In this document: in pieces, positions 21,101-32,660 of the stretch
How positions within the stretch are numbered: position 1 is the stretch's first letter
Layout of the letters: each line of letters opens with the position of its first letter
Assembly: GCF_001039355.2 (NCBI RefSeq)
Contig: NW_019775494.1
Span: 259,378-310,619 of the forward strand
Source: Lingula anatina
Taxonomy: Eukaryota; Brachiopoda; Lingulata; Lingulida; Lingulidae
DNA: 51,242 nt
Direction of reading: 5' to 3'
Made by a program: the position numbers and the translations under genes
The notes under the pieces: generated by a model
Databases searched by the model: none
What the model was told of the DNA's origin: nothing
Seen by the model: only the letters and a program-made list of their open reading frames with translations

Positions 21101-22270
21101 ATAGGCCTACAAAAACTTTTCCTGATTAAATTAAACAACGCCCCACCTCACGGAAGAGATAATAACGTCTTTCACCACACCAGCTTGTCGTGTGTGTGCG
21201 CTGATCTCATCCACGACGACCGATCGACCGACTTTTGTCGGCCGGCGAAAAATTGTTCTGTGTGCGGCGGGCTTTAGATAAAATCTGGACAGCGAGCTGA
21301 ATAAGGACCAAGAGAAACAAAGGAAGAATTTTCCTGCAAAGCTTCAAAGAACTAACATGGTGACAATTTTCACAAACAAATAATTAATATAAGATATATC
21401 AGAGCTCTATCTTGTCTTATTATTGGTACCCTGAGTGTCAGAGCAACGTAAAAGCTAGCTTGTTAAATATATACCTTGTGATGGAGTCGCTTTTACTAGC
21501 TCTGACGAACAGTGACAATCTGAGGGCGTTCTTCTTCAAAATTTTGCCTGGGGCGCTTCCATATTTGGAAGTCACACCTCACAGCTGTGTCCGCCTGGAT
21601 CCATATTTGGAAGTCATAAGTCTCGTACGTCACAGGTTTGGCCGCCTGGAGCTGCCTTTCCCGCCTCACGCTGAAGTTATCTCGTGCAGATGAGACAAGA
21701 AGCAAAGTGCCTGACGAAGTTTGAATTGAAAATGTCTTGCAGTCGAAGGTCAGTGCCACAATAGAAGCAACATTCCGCTTTAAAAACTGATTTTGGTGTA
21801 GCCATTGCGCAGCCCTTATAGTGGTATCGGGCATACAGTGTAGCTGTCAAATTTTGCACACGGCAAGCACGTGTATTGCGCATGTGTACATCTCAGGACT
21901 AAATGTTCTTTGATAAGCAAAAAATACAAAAACATTGGATATATCTTTTCTGTTCGAAGAATATTATTTATTTCTTCACTTTACATCTTAAATACAGCAA
22001 ATAAAATTAAATAAAGCAGAATTAAATCTGTTTTACGTTTCTTTTTGGTCTGATGACATTCAACTGCAGATTCACTGCGGAGCAGTTCTATTTGATTGAT
22101 GGAAGTGTAACATGGCCGCTGGTCACTAGAGCCGGTATTGTTTATATGGGTTATATATGAAATCAAGATCGAGCTGGCAATACCGGAATCTAGAACCTAG
22201 GGTAATAATTGGTTGATTTTGGGAGACCTGCACCCCCATGTAAGAGGAATGATAGCTATCTTTCCAATAA
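21101..22270. other. Relatively GC-rich stretch without a supported gene
   Basis: It contains CpG-rich patches (about 21180-21270 and 21540-21700) and a repeated word CCATATTTGGAAGTCA at 21558 and 21602. Overlapping open frames on both strands at 21412-21883 show no recognisable domain. It could be a decayed transposon or a promoter-like region; nothing decides between these. Confidence 0.4.
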
Positions 22271-23740
22271 ATTATCACTGTTTCTTCACCACCAAGAAAA
22301 ATTTATCTTCCATTTTATGATCAGTATTTCACGTCGAACAACAGTACTGCACCGTTATTCAGAATTCAGCTCGTCACAAGCAGGCATAATCAGCAGTGCT
22401 TATAGTGTCTAAATTTCTTAAAAGTTTAAAGTTAAAAGTTTCTCCTTGTTAAATAAATATACTGTTCTGGGTGAAATAAATATACTGAAATCTTATTAAA
22501 TCACGGGAATATTTTAAACTTTTACTGATGATTTTATTAGTAGTACAAATAAGGCTGCCCTTCATCTGTTGCGTAAGTCCACATTTAACTGTACCTGAGA
22601 ATTTTAAAAGGTCTGGTTACGCCCCATGTAAACATTTAGTTATTCATAAGCGATTATCAAATAGTTGGCAGAAATTAAGTGTATGTTTCAACTCTGGAAT
22701 ATCATAAAGCAAGTCTTTGTAACACGAGCCTTTATCCATTTTCTCTGTAATTTCTAATTCCTTACTTTTATCAAGCACATTTAAGTAATCCCAGAATGCC
22801 TTGCGCAAGACATTCGTCTGGCGTAGGAGCATGTGATGGCACATATAGATCATTGATGTAGCTCTCGGCGTTAAAGTTGAATATAGTGCTCAGCAAGTTA
22901 AGAAATGATAATAAACAGTAAGTAATTTGTGTACCAATGCTTTCATAATTTTTATGTACAGACACAGATGTGTCTGTACATATAGCCATCATCTGCGTCT
23001 GTCGGCGCCGTCGTCGCCGTCGTGCACTTTTACCGATAACACGATAAGNAATCACTGTTTCTTCACCACCAAGAAAAATTTATCTTCCATTTTATGATCA
23101 GTATTTCACGTCGAACAACAGTACTGCACCGTTATTCAGAATTCAGCTCGTCACAAGCAGGCATAATCAGCAGTGCTTATAGTGTCTAAATTTCTTAAAA
23201 GTTTAAAGTTAAAAGTTTCTCCTTGTTAAATAAATATACTGTTCTGGGTGAAATAAATATACTGAAATCTTATTAAATCGGGAATATTTTAAACTTTTAC
23301 TGATGATTTTATTAGTAGTACAAATAAGGCTGCCCTTCATCTGTTGCGTAAGTCCACATTTGGCTGTACCTGTGAATTTTAAAAGGTCTGGTTACGCCCC
23401 ATGTAAACATTTAGTTATTCATAAGCGATTATCAAATAGTTGGCAGAAATTAAGTGTATGTTTCAACTCTGGAATATCATAAAGCAAGTCTTTGTAACAC
23501 GAGCCTTTATCCATTTTCTCTGTAATTTCTAATTCCTTACTTTTATCAAGCACATTTAAGTAATCCCAGAATGCCTTGCGCAAGACATTCGTCTGGCGTA
23601 GGAGCATGTGATGGCACATATAGATCATTGATGTAGCTCTCGGCGATAAAGTTGAATATAGTGCTCAGCAAGTTAAGAAATGATAATAAACAGTAAGTAA
23701 TTTGTGTACCAATGCTTTCATAATTTTTTAATAACAATGG
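22271..23740. repeat. Two near-identical 700-bp copies around an assembly N
   Basis: Segment 22271-22953 repeats at 23050-23735 with very few differences. Copy 1 runs into the 28-bp palindrome and GTC-rich start of a Helitron-like element. Copy 2 continues without it. This pair shows an occupied and an empty site at the same position, most simply two haplotypes written in series. Each copy contains the same 69-codon minus-strand open frame. Confidence 0.85.
22644..22853 (-). other. Short open frame of unknown nature (identical copy at 23419-23628)
   Basis: The frame carries FWDYLNVLDKSKELEITEKM and ends NFCQLFDNRL. Its composition is protein-like and it is intact in both haplotype-like copies. 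No domain, start context or splice partner is recognised. It may be a host exon or a piece of a transposon. Confidence 0.25.
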
Positions 23741-24059
23741 TGGTGGTTTTAAAATTGGCCTGCAGCTGCCGGCGGGCAGGTTGAGTCCTCCAATCGTCTC
23801 TTTCAAAAACAGCACTAATAAGTGATAACAATCTCTCCTGTCAAGTGGCAGTTCCTTTGTTCGGAACGGTGGTCTGAAAACTCAATTTGATGAATCATGG
23901 GGTGAGTTTCAATTAGGCACACTTCCTTGCGTTCGGAAAATTAAAATTGTGCCCAAGGTGAGTCCAGCGATCGTTCATACAGAACGGAGGAAGAAAATTC
24001 AGGTTCAGAGAAAAAGCGTTTTGTTTGTAATTATCGTGGCGTTCGTATAGATCGGAGAA
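23741..24059. other. No supported gene
   Basis: Short stretch with several GTTCGGA-like words (near 23860, 23932 and 24042). No coding feature is recognised. Confidence 0.45.
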
Positions 24060-24396
24060 TTACCATAACTATTCATATGAGATCTATATTTCACAATAAA
24101 AACATTGTGAATAACTCACAGAAATATTATATATTCTGTTTTACAAGAAAACGGCAGTTATAGCTATTATTCTGATATCTGAGCTTGTTTTTAGACCATA
24201 TGACCTCCATTGATGTCTATACTCTGTTAAAATCTCTTAAGAGATTTTAACCAAAAACCAAACTTTATAGAAAAAAGCAGGGACTAACTTTGAATGTAAA
24301 AATGGATTCATTAACCATTGGTTAGTATAGGAAAATTGTTGTTTACTCCAGGAAAATTCTTTTTTTGGCCGAAACGAAGAGTTATTATCCCTTTAA
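24060..24396. mobile_element. TTAA-flanked MITE family, copy a
   Basis: The right end reads GAGTTATTATCCCT then TTAA; the left end is more degraded (ATTACCATAACT). Inside is a perfect 26-bp palindrome centred on CTTAAG (24226-24251), followed by conserved words GACTAACTTTGAATG and CCAGGAAAATTC. Relatives lie at 34384-34691, 36288-36916 and 51067 to the window end. Confidence 0.75.
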
Positions 24397-24567
24397 TCTC
24401 TTTTTCACTGGTCGATTACATAAAAATGATGGTAAACCTGTTGTCGTGTATTGTATAATTGAGTGTCAAAAATGGAAATGAACTCTGTTCAGTGCAGTTA
24501 TCTCTTGTTCAAACATTGGGATTTTCATTATGTGAATATGAACTCTTGAAAGTGTAATTTTATACAT

Positions 24568-24722
24568 GGGTGGATTGAGAATGTCTTCTGGATCTTCGGG
24601 AAGACGGTCAGATTTTAAAGTTTTCATTGATCTTTTTTTTCTGTTGGAAGACCATCAAAATGGAGGATGGATCAACAAAGTTTTAATTAAAATTTAGAAT
24701 ACTGTCAGAAAATATCTCATGG
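24568..24722. mobile_element. Copy 3 of the CAGGGGCGGA MITE, degenerate
   Basis: It shares GGGTGGATTGAGA, CTTCTGGATCTTC, GGAAGACCATCAAAATGGAG and CTGTCAGAAAATATCTC with the copy at 14871. Termini are eroded and no target duplication is clear. Confidence 0.75.
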
Positions 24723-24824
24723 CTAATTAACAAGCAACATAATCATACTTTCAGTTATTTTGTATGAAATGAAAAAGTGCAATGACACATTGGGAATTGA
24801 TTTTTTCTTACTATTTTTGCACAG

Positions 24825-25004
24825 CTGATGCGTATGGCGTCACGTCTCTGCAAGAGGCAAAAGCTGGATGATCCTGCGACTTTAACTGACACTACATCCT
24901 CTTCGGATGCTAATGGCTCCCCCCCTTCGCTGGGTAATGACCTAAACACTCTTGAGATGATGGCATTAAGAACATTGGGTGGAAAAGCACAGTTAAATGA
25001 CAGT
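24825..25004 (+). CDS. Candidate exon, 60 codons, unrecognised protein (copy 1)
   Basis: The segment follows TTACTATTTTTGCACAG and precedes the strong donor GTAAGT. It is open in phase 0 at both ends and encodes LMRMASRLCKRQKLDDPATL, a serine-rich stretch, and TLEMMALRTLGGKAQLNDS. The composition (basic start, then acidic and Ser/Thr-rich) suits a cytoplasmic tail just after a membrane span. A second copy at 25613-25774 has mostly conservative changes, which argues for selection on a protein. I do not recognise a domain. The next phase-compatible exon is at 29477. Confidence 0.55.
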
Positions 25005-25289
25005 GTAAGTTATTTCATATTTGTAAAAAAGGTCGACTCGCATGTTAACTATTTGTCAAAATGCAAGAGAATGGGCCATCACATTTTTATGTACAGACAT
25101 ATATAGCTGTCACCTGTGTCTGTCATTGCCGTTGTCAATGTTGCCATTGTGGCCGTTGCCATGCACCTTGAATGATAGCATAATAAGTGGAAAAATGTTT
25201 TACCTTTTGTCTTCAACTTTGTGGAACTGATGAATATTCATAAAATACAGATCAAGTGTGAAAATCGGCTTGATGAGGCCATTTTTTCA

Positions 25290-25440
25290 AAGGTTATGCT
25301 GTTTTTACCACTGCCAAGGAGGTTATGTTTTCACCCCTGTTTGTTTGTCTGTCTGTTTGTCATCAACATAACTCAAAAAGTCAGAAGTGGGCCAAAAAAT
25401 CAAAAAGCTAAATCGTTATAGAATGAAAATTTAGGGGTGA
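25290..25440. repeat. Dispersed CAAGGAGGTTATGTTTTCAC repeat
   Basis: The stretch with GTTTGTTTGTCTGTCTG and CATAACTCAAAAAGTC recurs at about 26070-26220, and in degraded form at 40545-40690 in an intron of the Ig gene. The family is left unnamed. It is not coding. Confidence 0.65.
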
Positions 25441-25612
25441 AACGGCATTGGGTGGAGACTTTGCTGCCTTGGCAGAGGTCTCAGAGTGCTTTTCTGGTTC
25501 TATCTTTATCTTTTTTATGTACAGACACAGATGTGTCTGTACATATAGCCATCTTCTGCGTCTGTCGGCGCCGTCGTCGCCGTCGTGCACTTTTACCGAT
25601 AACACGATAAGN

Positions 25613-25774
25613 AGTCTCTGCAGGAGACAAAAACTGGATGATTCTGCGACTTCAACTGACACTATATCCTCTTCGGATGCTAATGGCTCCCCCCCTTCGC
25701 TGGGTAAAGACCTAAACACTCTGGAGATGATGGCATTAAAAACATTGGGTGGAAAAGCACGGTTAAATGACAGT
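25613..25774 (+). CDS. Candidate exon, unrecognised protein (copy 2, 5' cut by assembly join)
   Basis: It is homologous to 24825-25004 from the SLC[KR]RQKLDD motif to the donor GTAAGT, with changes such as P to S, N to K, R to K and Q to R that keep the frame open. The N at 25612 removes its start. It is either the other allele of copy 1 or a tandem duplicate exon. Confidence 0.5.
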
Positions 25775-26296
25775 GTAAGTTATTTCATATTTGTAAAAAA
25801 GGTGGACTCGCATGTTAAATATTTGTCAAAATGCAAGAGAATGGGCCATCACATTTTTATGTACAGACATATGTCTGTACATATATAGCTGTCACCTGTG
25901 TCTGTCATTGCCATTGTCAATGTTGCCATTGTGGCCCTTGCCATGCACCTTGAATGATAGCACAATAAGTGGAAAAATGTTTTACCTTTTGTCTTCAACT
26001 TTATGGAACTGATGAATATTCATAAAATACAGATCAAGTGTGAAAATCAGCTTGATGAGGCCATTTTTTCAAAGGTTATGCTGTTTTTACCACTGTCAAG
26101 GAGGTTATGTTTTCACCCCTGTTTGTTTGTCTGTCTGTTTGTCATCAACATAACTCAAAAAGTCAGAAGTGGGCCAAAAAATCAAAAAACTAAATCATTA
26201 TAGAATGAAAATTTAGGGGTGAAACGGCATTGGGTGGAGACTGCTGCTTTGGCAGAGGTCTCAGAGTGCTTTTCTGGTTCTATCTTTATCTTTTTT

Positions 26297-29076
26297 ATGT
26301 ACAGACACAGATGTGTCTGTACATATAGCTGTCATCTGCGTCTGTCGTCGCCGTTGCCGTCGTCGCTGTCGTTGCCGTCGTCGCCGTCGCCGTGCACTTT
26401 TACTGATAACACGATAAGTGGAAAACTGTTTTTTCTTTTGGTTTGAAACTTACAGAACTGATGAATATTTATAAAATGCAGGTCAAGTTCGAAAATCAGC
26501 ATAATCGGGTCACTTTTAGGAAATTTATGCTGTTTTTTCATTTTTTTTCAGCATATATGCAGCACCGATAACACGATAAGTGGGAAACCATGTTACCTTT
26601 TGGCTTGAAACTTACAGAACTGGTGAATCTTCATAATACGCAGGGCAAGTTCGAAAATCAGCATGATCAGGCCATTTTTAGGGAAGTTATGCTGTTTTTT
26701 CACTTTTTGCAGTAATTTTCCAACACCGATAACACGATAAGTGAAAAACTGTTTAACCCTTTGGCTTGAAACTTACAGAACTGATAATTATTCATCATAT
26801 GCAGGTCAAGTTCGAAAAATCAGCGCGATCGGGCCATTTTTATGGAAGTTATGCTGTTTTTTTTAAACTTTTTTCCAGCATATATGCAACCCTGATAACA
26901 CGATAAATGAAAAACTTCTTTACTTTTTGGCTTGAAACTTATAAAACTGATGATTATTCATAATATGCAGGTCAAGTTTGAAAATCAGTATGATCGGGCC
27001 ACTTTTATGGAAGTTATGCTGTTTTTTCATTTTTTTTAGCATATATGCAACACTGATAACACAATATAAGAAAAACAGATAGGCCAATTGTCATAATCAT
27101 AATAATCAGCATAATCGGGCTATTATTCTAGAAGTTATGCTTTTTTTTTCACATTTCCTCGGATTCAATTCTTAGGCATGTTAATAGTCTCATTATTTAA
27201 CTAATAAGATACGTAAAAGTGTTTGTTTAACATGTCCTGCATCTTTACAACATTGTTAGTTGATTATGTAAAAATGATGGTAAACTTGTTATCGTGTATT
27301 GTGTAATAAAGTGCCAACATTAGAAATAAACACATATCATTGCAGTTTGTCAGATTCAATCATCCACTATGTTCAGAATCTCAGAATGGAGGAAATTGGA
27401 CATTTAACACTGTTCTATTGATATTTTTCCCATCTCATCAATTTTCTTAGTTGGTCATATAAAAATGGCAGTAAACTGTTTATTTTATGTTAAAAAAGTG
27501 TTAAAAATGGAAAAAAACCATTTCAGAAAAGTGCTGTCTTGTTTACATTTTGGCATTTTCAAGATGCGACTTTCAAGTTCCATGGGCCTGAAGACCTTTC
27601 CTAGTCACATTTTCTGAATATCCATGATACTAATATTTTATTATTAAAAATTGATGGTCATTATGCTGTTAAACATTATGTAATATTGCATAAAAATTTG
27701 AAGAAACCCCTATTTTGGACACTGCTCCAAAAATGACCATTTAAGGAAAATCATGTCACTTACTGTTCTCAAACTTACAGGAAAGAAACATGGGACTAAA
27801 ATACAGCTCCAGTAGGCAATGTAGTCTGTTTGGTAAATTTTTCTGGCAATTAAACAGTTCTTTGTGAAAATTTAATTTTTCACTTATTGGCATTTTCAAG
27901 GTGTGACTTAGAACCTCTACGGGCTTGAAGACCCATGCTAGTCACATTTTCTGAAAATCCACGATATGTTTATTTTATTATTAAAAATTGATGGTCATTA
28001 TGCTGTTAAGCATTAAGTAATATTTCATCAAAATAGAAGAAAACATAATTTTGGTGCTGCTGCCATGATGACCATTATGGGAAAACCCTGTTACTTATGA
28101 TTGCCAAACTTTCAAAAAAGAAATACAGGACTAAAATGCAGCCTGAGTTGGAAAAGCAGTCTAATTGGCTTCTTTTTCTGGAAGTTATACATTTTCAGAG
28201 TGTGAACTTGTTACACATTTTACTTACATTGGTATTACCTGTTGAGCATAATTAAAATTTGATGTTGAATTTGCAGTTTAACATAATGTACTTTTGCATC
28301 AGAATTAACAGTAGCCTATTTTGTGCATAGTTATTTCCTGTTTTTTGTCTGTACATTTGACAGCTTTGCTGCCTTGTTTTATTATATGTGCAACGCTGAT
28401 AACACATTTCTAGGAAAACTGATAGGTCTATTGTCTTGAATCTCACAGGAGTGATCAGTCTTACTGAAATACAGGTCAAGTTGGAAAATGGGACCATTCT
28501 TAGAAAAGTTATGCAGTTTTTTTCCCTTTTTTCAGCATATATGCAACACTGATAACACATTCAAGGAAAACCGATCAACCTACTATCTTGAAACTCACAG
28601 GAATGATTAATCTTACTATAATACTGGTTGAGTTGGAAAATCAGCTTGATTGAGTGTTTGTTTTGAGTGTTTTTTCTCAGAGTACAATGTCACAATATTC
28701 AGTGGTGAAAATAAGATGTGAACTAACTCCAAAATTAGCAGAGATACACCCATAGTTATTATTGAACTTCAATAGGCAGTAATATACTGGCAATCTAACT
28801 GTGACCTTGAATTTGACCTTTTACCTACATTTTGCCATAAACTGCACTTCACAAATTTGAATTTAAATTTGGATTTAAACTTTTTTTCCCATGATTTTGT
28901 TTTAAATTGTAATTTTCAATGAAAATATTGAGAACTTGTTTACTACTTTTTGTAGAGCTTGTCAAGCACAGCATTGGTGGTGGTAGTGTCCCTTTTTTTT
29001 GGTTTTCCATACGAATGCATTTACTCCTTCTGGTGGTCCAATATCCAGAGGCGATATTGCCTCACTGATCCTCTAG
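26297..29076 (+). mobile_element. Longest Helitron-like copy: palindrome, array B, conserved body, hairpin and CTAG
   Basis: It starts with the 28-bp palindrome (26297-26324) and a GTCGCC microsatellite. Five core units follow, with ACACGATAAG anchors at 26409, 26571, 26732, 26898 and 27059 (spacings 162, 161, 166, 161). A conserved body shared with 1-401 and 31143-32109 follows, then diverged core units near 28390-28560. The end is the hairpin GAGGCGATATTGCCTC and CTAG at 29073-29076, followed by T. Treating this span as a single element is inference; nested or adjacent copies would look similar. No Rep-helicase coding is present. Confidence 0.6.
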
Positions 29077-29476
29077 TTTTTAACTGAGACTTTTTGCAGT
29101 TAGCAATGTTTTGTGTGGAATACTGATTAATTTGGTGACAGGTGCTTCTCCAAATTGTCAAATTTTTTCCTATTTTTGAGGTACTAATATGATGATTATA
29201 AAACACAAGCTAAAATATTTTCATAGACGTAGCTTATGCCCAACTTGGACATAGGCCTTCATCAGACGGATATGAGTAGATGCTCAGTTATGAGGTACTG
29301 ATTCCTATATCGAACACAGACAATAAGGACACTCCTTTGAATTCTCATTCCTTGCAAATCCTTGGAATTCTCTTCCATATTTCAGCACCTTAGACATGTT
29401 TCTGAATAGTAACATTTTTTTCCAAAGTGGATGTTAGTGTCACAATATGTGAACTGATATTTTATTTTCATTCTAG

Positions 29477-29576
29477 GACGAGGATCCAGAAGAGTCAGTT
29501 TCCCTGCAGCAGGGTCAAGACTCTGCTAGGCTCCAGCAGGGAGATGGTACATTGGATGCGGTAGTAAATACAGAAG
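29477..29576 (+). CDS. Candidate penultimate exon, version B
   Basis: The 100-nt segment follows TTTATTTTCATTCTAG and precedes GTATTA. It enters in phase 0, matching the end of the exon at 24825-25004, and leaves in phase 1. It encodes DEDPEESVSLQQGQDSARLQ and then GTLDAVVNTE, acidic and glutamine-rich. Joined to the terminal exon at 30076, it continues for nine residues to a stop. Phase agreement over three exons supports a real gene. The protein family is unknown. Confidence 0.5.
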
Positions 29577-30012
29577 GTATTATTGTGACCACTTAGAACA
29601 TTCTTTTAACTTTGTATTGTGTGTCTGTTTTCTTTTTTTGTTTGCGTAATGAATACTGAACTTAGCAACTTTTCTATCCATTGTATCTCCAAAACTAGCA
29701 GAGATATGCTCAGAGTTACTACTGAACTTGAATAGGAAGTCATATACTGGTAATCTAAATGTGATCATGTATTTGACCTTTACTTACTTTTTGCCATGAC
29801 CCGCACTTCACAAAATTGGATTTAAACTTTTACTTTTCCCCATGATTTTGTTTTAAATGATTATTTTAACAAAAATATTGAGAAGTTTTCTTAACTGCAT
29901 TTTGTAGAGCTTGTCAAGCACAACACTGTAGGTGGTGTCCCTTTTTTTCTGCGAATGGGCTTGCTCCAGCTGGTGGTACAATACCTGGAGTTGGTATCAC
30001 CTGTCTTATCCT

Positions 30013-30016
30013 CTAG
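30013..30016 (+). mobile_element. Helitron-like 3' terminus (CTAG) just upstream of a terminal exon
   Basis: The end module from CTGGTGGTACAATACC to CTTATCCTCTAG, followed by T, closes about 60 bases before the acceptor of the exon at 30076. The homologous position at 32560 has the mutated form CCAG. Confidence 0.65.
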
Positions 30017-30075
30017 TTGCTTTTCTGGTGATTATTTTTGTTGATTTCTTAAATATTTTTTCTTTTTTTTTTCAG

Positions 30076-30104
30076 CCACTAATGGAAGGCATCAGCAAGA
30101 GTAA
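30076..30104 (+). CDS. Candidate terminal exon, version B
   Basis: After a long pyrimidine tract and CAG, the phase-1 reading gives ATNGRHQQE and a stop at 30102-30104. An AATAAA lies just downstream, near 30112. The copy at 32616 differs at the stop codon, so the reading would extend there by three residues in the same phase. Confidence 0.45.
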
Positions 30105-31142
30105 GGGGTCTAATAAAATCTGAAGTTACTGTATACTGAATCTGATCCATGCTTTGTGAATAACTAAGAATTAACACTGGGAAAGAAGTTTTGCAAATGT
30201 TACACAAAATTTATACATTTTTTTTTTTTTTTTGTTATTTACAACAGGCTGCAGGTTATTTTCTTATAGAGCTGCTGACAAACTAAGTTTGTTTAAACTT
30301 GATGCCCTGAAAAAGATACCATTGAAAACTGTGTATGTGGCTATAAGGTTAAGGGCTAGGCTGATTATTGAACTGAAGATGGACATGATTTTATCAGGTG
30401 TTCTGGCCTTGGCAGTGCTACTGGAAAATGATATTGCCTGTTAGAAAATAACAAGAAAATGTTGAATATATTGGGATCTTTGGCTATATTTACCCTTTTT
30501 TATAGAATGATTTTGATTTCAAATGATACAGGTTGTTTCACAGAAGGAGACCAATTTATCTATGCAGAAAAATATTGCTGATGTTGATGTGTATCCTAAG
30601 GGTTAATTCCCACAGACACTATCAGTCCAAGTAGATAGATCCAACTCTGCAGGGACACCTGCTGAGTGCAGTGACACTCCTCTTGTTTCCATCGGACTTG
30701 TATAATCATCAGGGCCCAGTTTACTAAACACTAGATACATACTTTTGTCTCTAGTGGTTAAAAATGCTGCTTTTCTCAGGATCACTGTCCAGAGGACAAC
30801 AATTTTATCCAATGGATGGTGTTAATGAAACTGGGCCCAGCTTTTTCCTATTCTATTCAATGCCAGGAGGAGGCTTGTCATTTGGTTAAGCTGATTGCAC
30901 TCAGCAAAAGTCCCCACAGAGCTGTATTGATCTATGTAGACCAATGATGTCTATGGAAATGCCCCCTAAATCAGACCTTTAAACTTGTTCACAAAGCATG
31001 TTTCTCTCAGTGTACCAATGTTACTCCTGTGTGAGAACCAAGCACACACAGGAGGACAGGTGCAACATTTGGCCATGAAGTATACTTAATTTTTAGCAAC
31101 TTAAAAATTAGTTCTGTATAAGACCAAAGCATATACAGGATN

Positions 31143-32376
31143 CTGCTCTATTGATATTTTTCCCATCTCATCAATTTTCTTAGTTGATCATATAAAAATG
31201 GCAGTAATCTGTTAATTTTGTTTTATGTTAAAAATTGTTAAATTTGGAAAAAAAAAAAAAAACATTTCAGAACAGTGCTGTCTTGTTTACATTTTGGCAT
31301 TTTCAAGTTGTGACTTTGAAGTTCCATGGGCCTGAAGACCTTTGCTAGTCACATTTTCTGAATATCCATAATACTAATAATTTATTATTAAAATTGATGG
31401 TCATTATGCTGTTAAACATTATGAAATATTGCATCAAAATTTGAAAAAAAAAAAACTATTTTGGGCACTGCTCCCTTGATGACCATTTAAGAAAAACCAT
31501 GTCACTTACTGTTCTCAAACTTACAGGAAAGAAACATGGGACTAAAATACAGCTTCAGTAGGCAATGCAGTCTGTTTGGTAATTCTTACTGCTAGTTAAA
31601 CAGTTTTTTTGTGAAAATTTAATTTTTCACATATTGGCATTTTCAAGGTGTGACTTTGAAGTTCCACAGGCTTGAAGACACATGCTAGTCACATTTTCTG
31701 AAAACCCATTGAAAAATTGACAGTCATTATGCTGTTAACCATTATGTAATATGGCATCAGAATAGAAGAAAACACAATTTTGGGTGCTGCTGCAATGATG
31801 ACCATTATGGGAAAAACATGTTACTTATGATTGCCAAACTTTCAAAAAAGAAATTCAGTACTAAAATGCAGCCTGAGTTGGAAAAGCAGTCTAATTGGCT
31901 TCTTTTTCTGGAAGTTATACATTTTCAAAGTGTGAACTTGTTACACATTTTACTTACATTGATATTACCTGTTGAGCATAATTAAAATTTGATGTTGAAT
32001 TTGCAGTTAAACATAATGTACTTTTGCATCAGAATTGACTGTAGCCTATTTTGTGCATAGTTATTTCCTGTTTTTTTGTCTGTACATTTGACAGCTTTGC
32101 TGCCTTGTTTCAATATTAAAAGAATTAAATATATTCTTAATTAATTTTACCACCCCATCAACTGGAAATTAACCTGATTGACTTTGTTATTCACTTGCTC
32201 TACTTCTTTAATACATTTTATAAGAAAGTTCAGTATGGTACCACAACTCTTTACAACATCTGCACAAACTTTTTTAATGAATTATTTAAATTGGGCTAGT
32301 GTTTTTTTGGTTCGGGCTAGTAAAGTTTGAGAGTCTGCTAGCCCGAAGTAGTCTAAAAAGTTTTTGGCACAGACTG
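31143..32376. mobile_element. Helitron-like body and right end of the CAGTCTG transposon
   Basis: From 31143 to 32109 the sequence repeats 27412-28379. From about 32110 it is the interior and right terminus of the element whose left end is at 17105, with GGGCTAGT, TTCGGGCTAGTAAAG and GCTAGCCCGAAG words before the terminal CAGACTG at 32370-32376. The flank TTTTCCCC restores homology to 29834. Confidence 0.65.
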
Positions 32377-32615
32377 TTTTCCCCATGATTTTGTTTTAAA
32401 TGGTAATTTTTAACAAAAATACTGAGAACTTTTCTTTACTGCATTTTGTAGAGCTTGTCAAGCACAACACTGTAGATGGTGTCCCTTTTTTTCTGCGAAT
32501 GGACTTGCTCCAGCTGGTGGTACAATACCTGGAGTCGGTATCACCTGTCTTATCCTCCAGTTGCTTTTCTGGTGATTATTTTTGTTGATTTCTTAAATAT
32601 TTTTCTCTTTTTCAG

Positions 32616-32660
32616 CCACTAATGGAAGGCATCAGCAAGAACAATGGGTCTAATAAAATC
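32616..32660 (+). CDS. Candidate terminal exon, version A
   Basis: It is homologous to 30076-30104, with the same acceptor and first 24 bases. Entering in phase 2 from the exon at 16626, it stops at 32620-32622; entering in phase 1 it stops at TAA about 39 bases in. The 3' flank matches that of copy B as far as 33673. Confidence 0.4.

Noticed and set aside
21340-21375. ATG followed by GTGACA near 21357 as a first exon like that of the Ig gene
   Set aside because: Position +4 to +6 does not fit a donor, and no signal-peptide exon follows at a reasonable distance.
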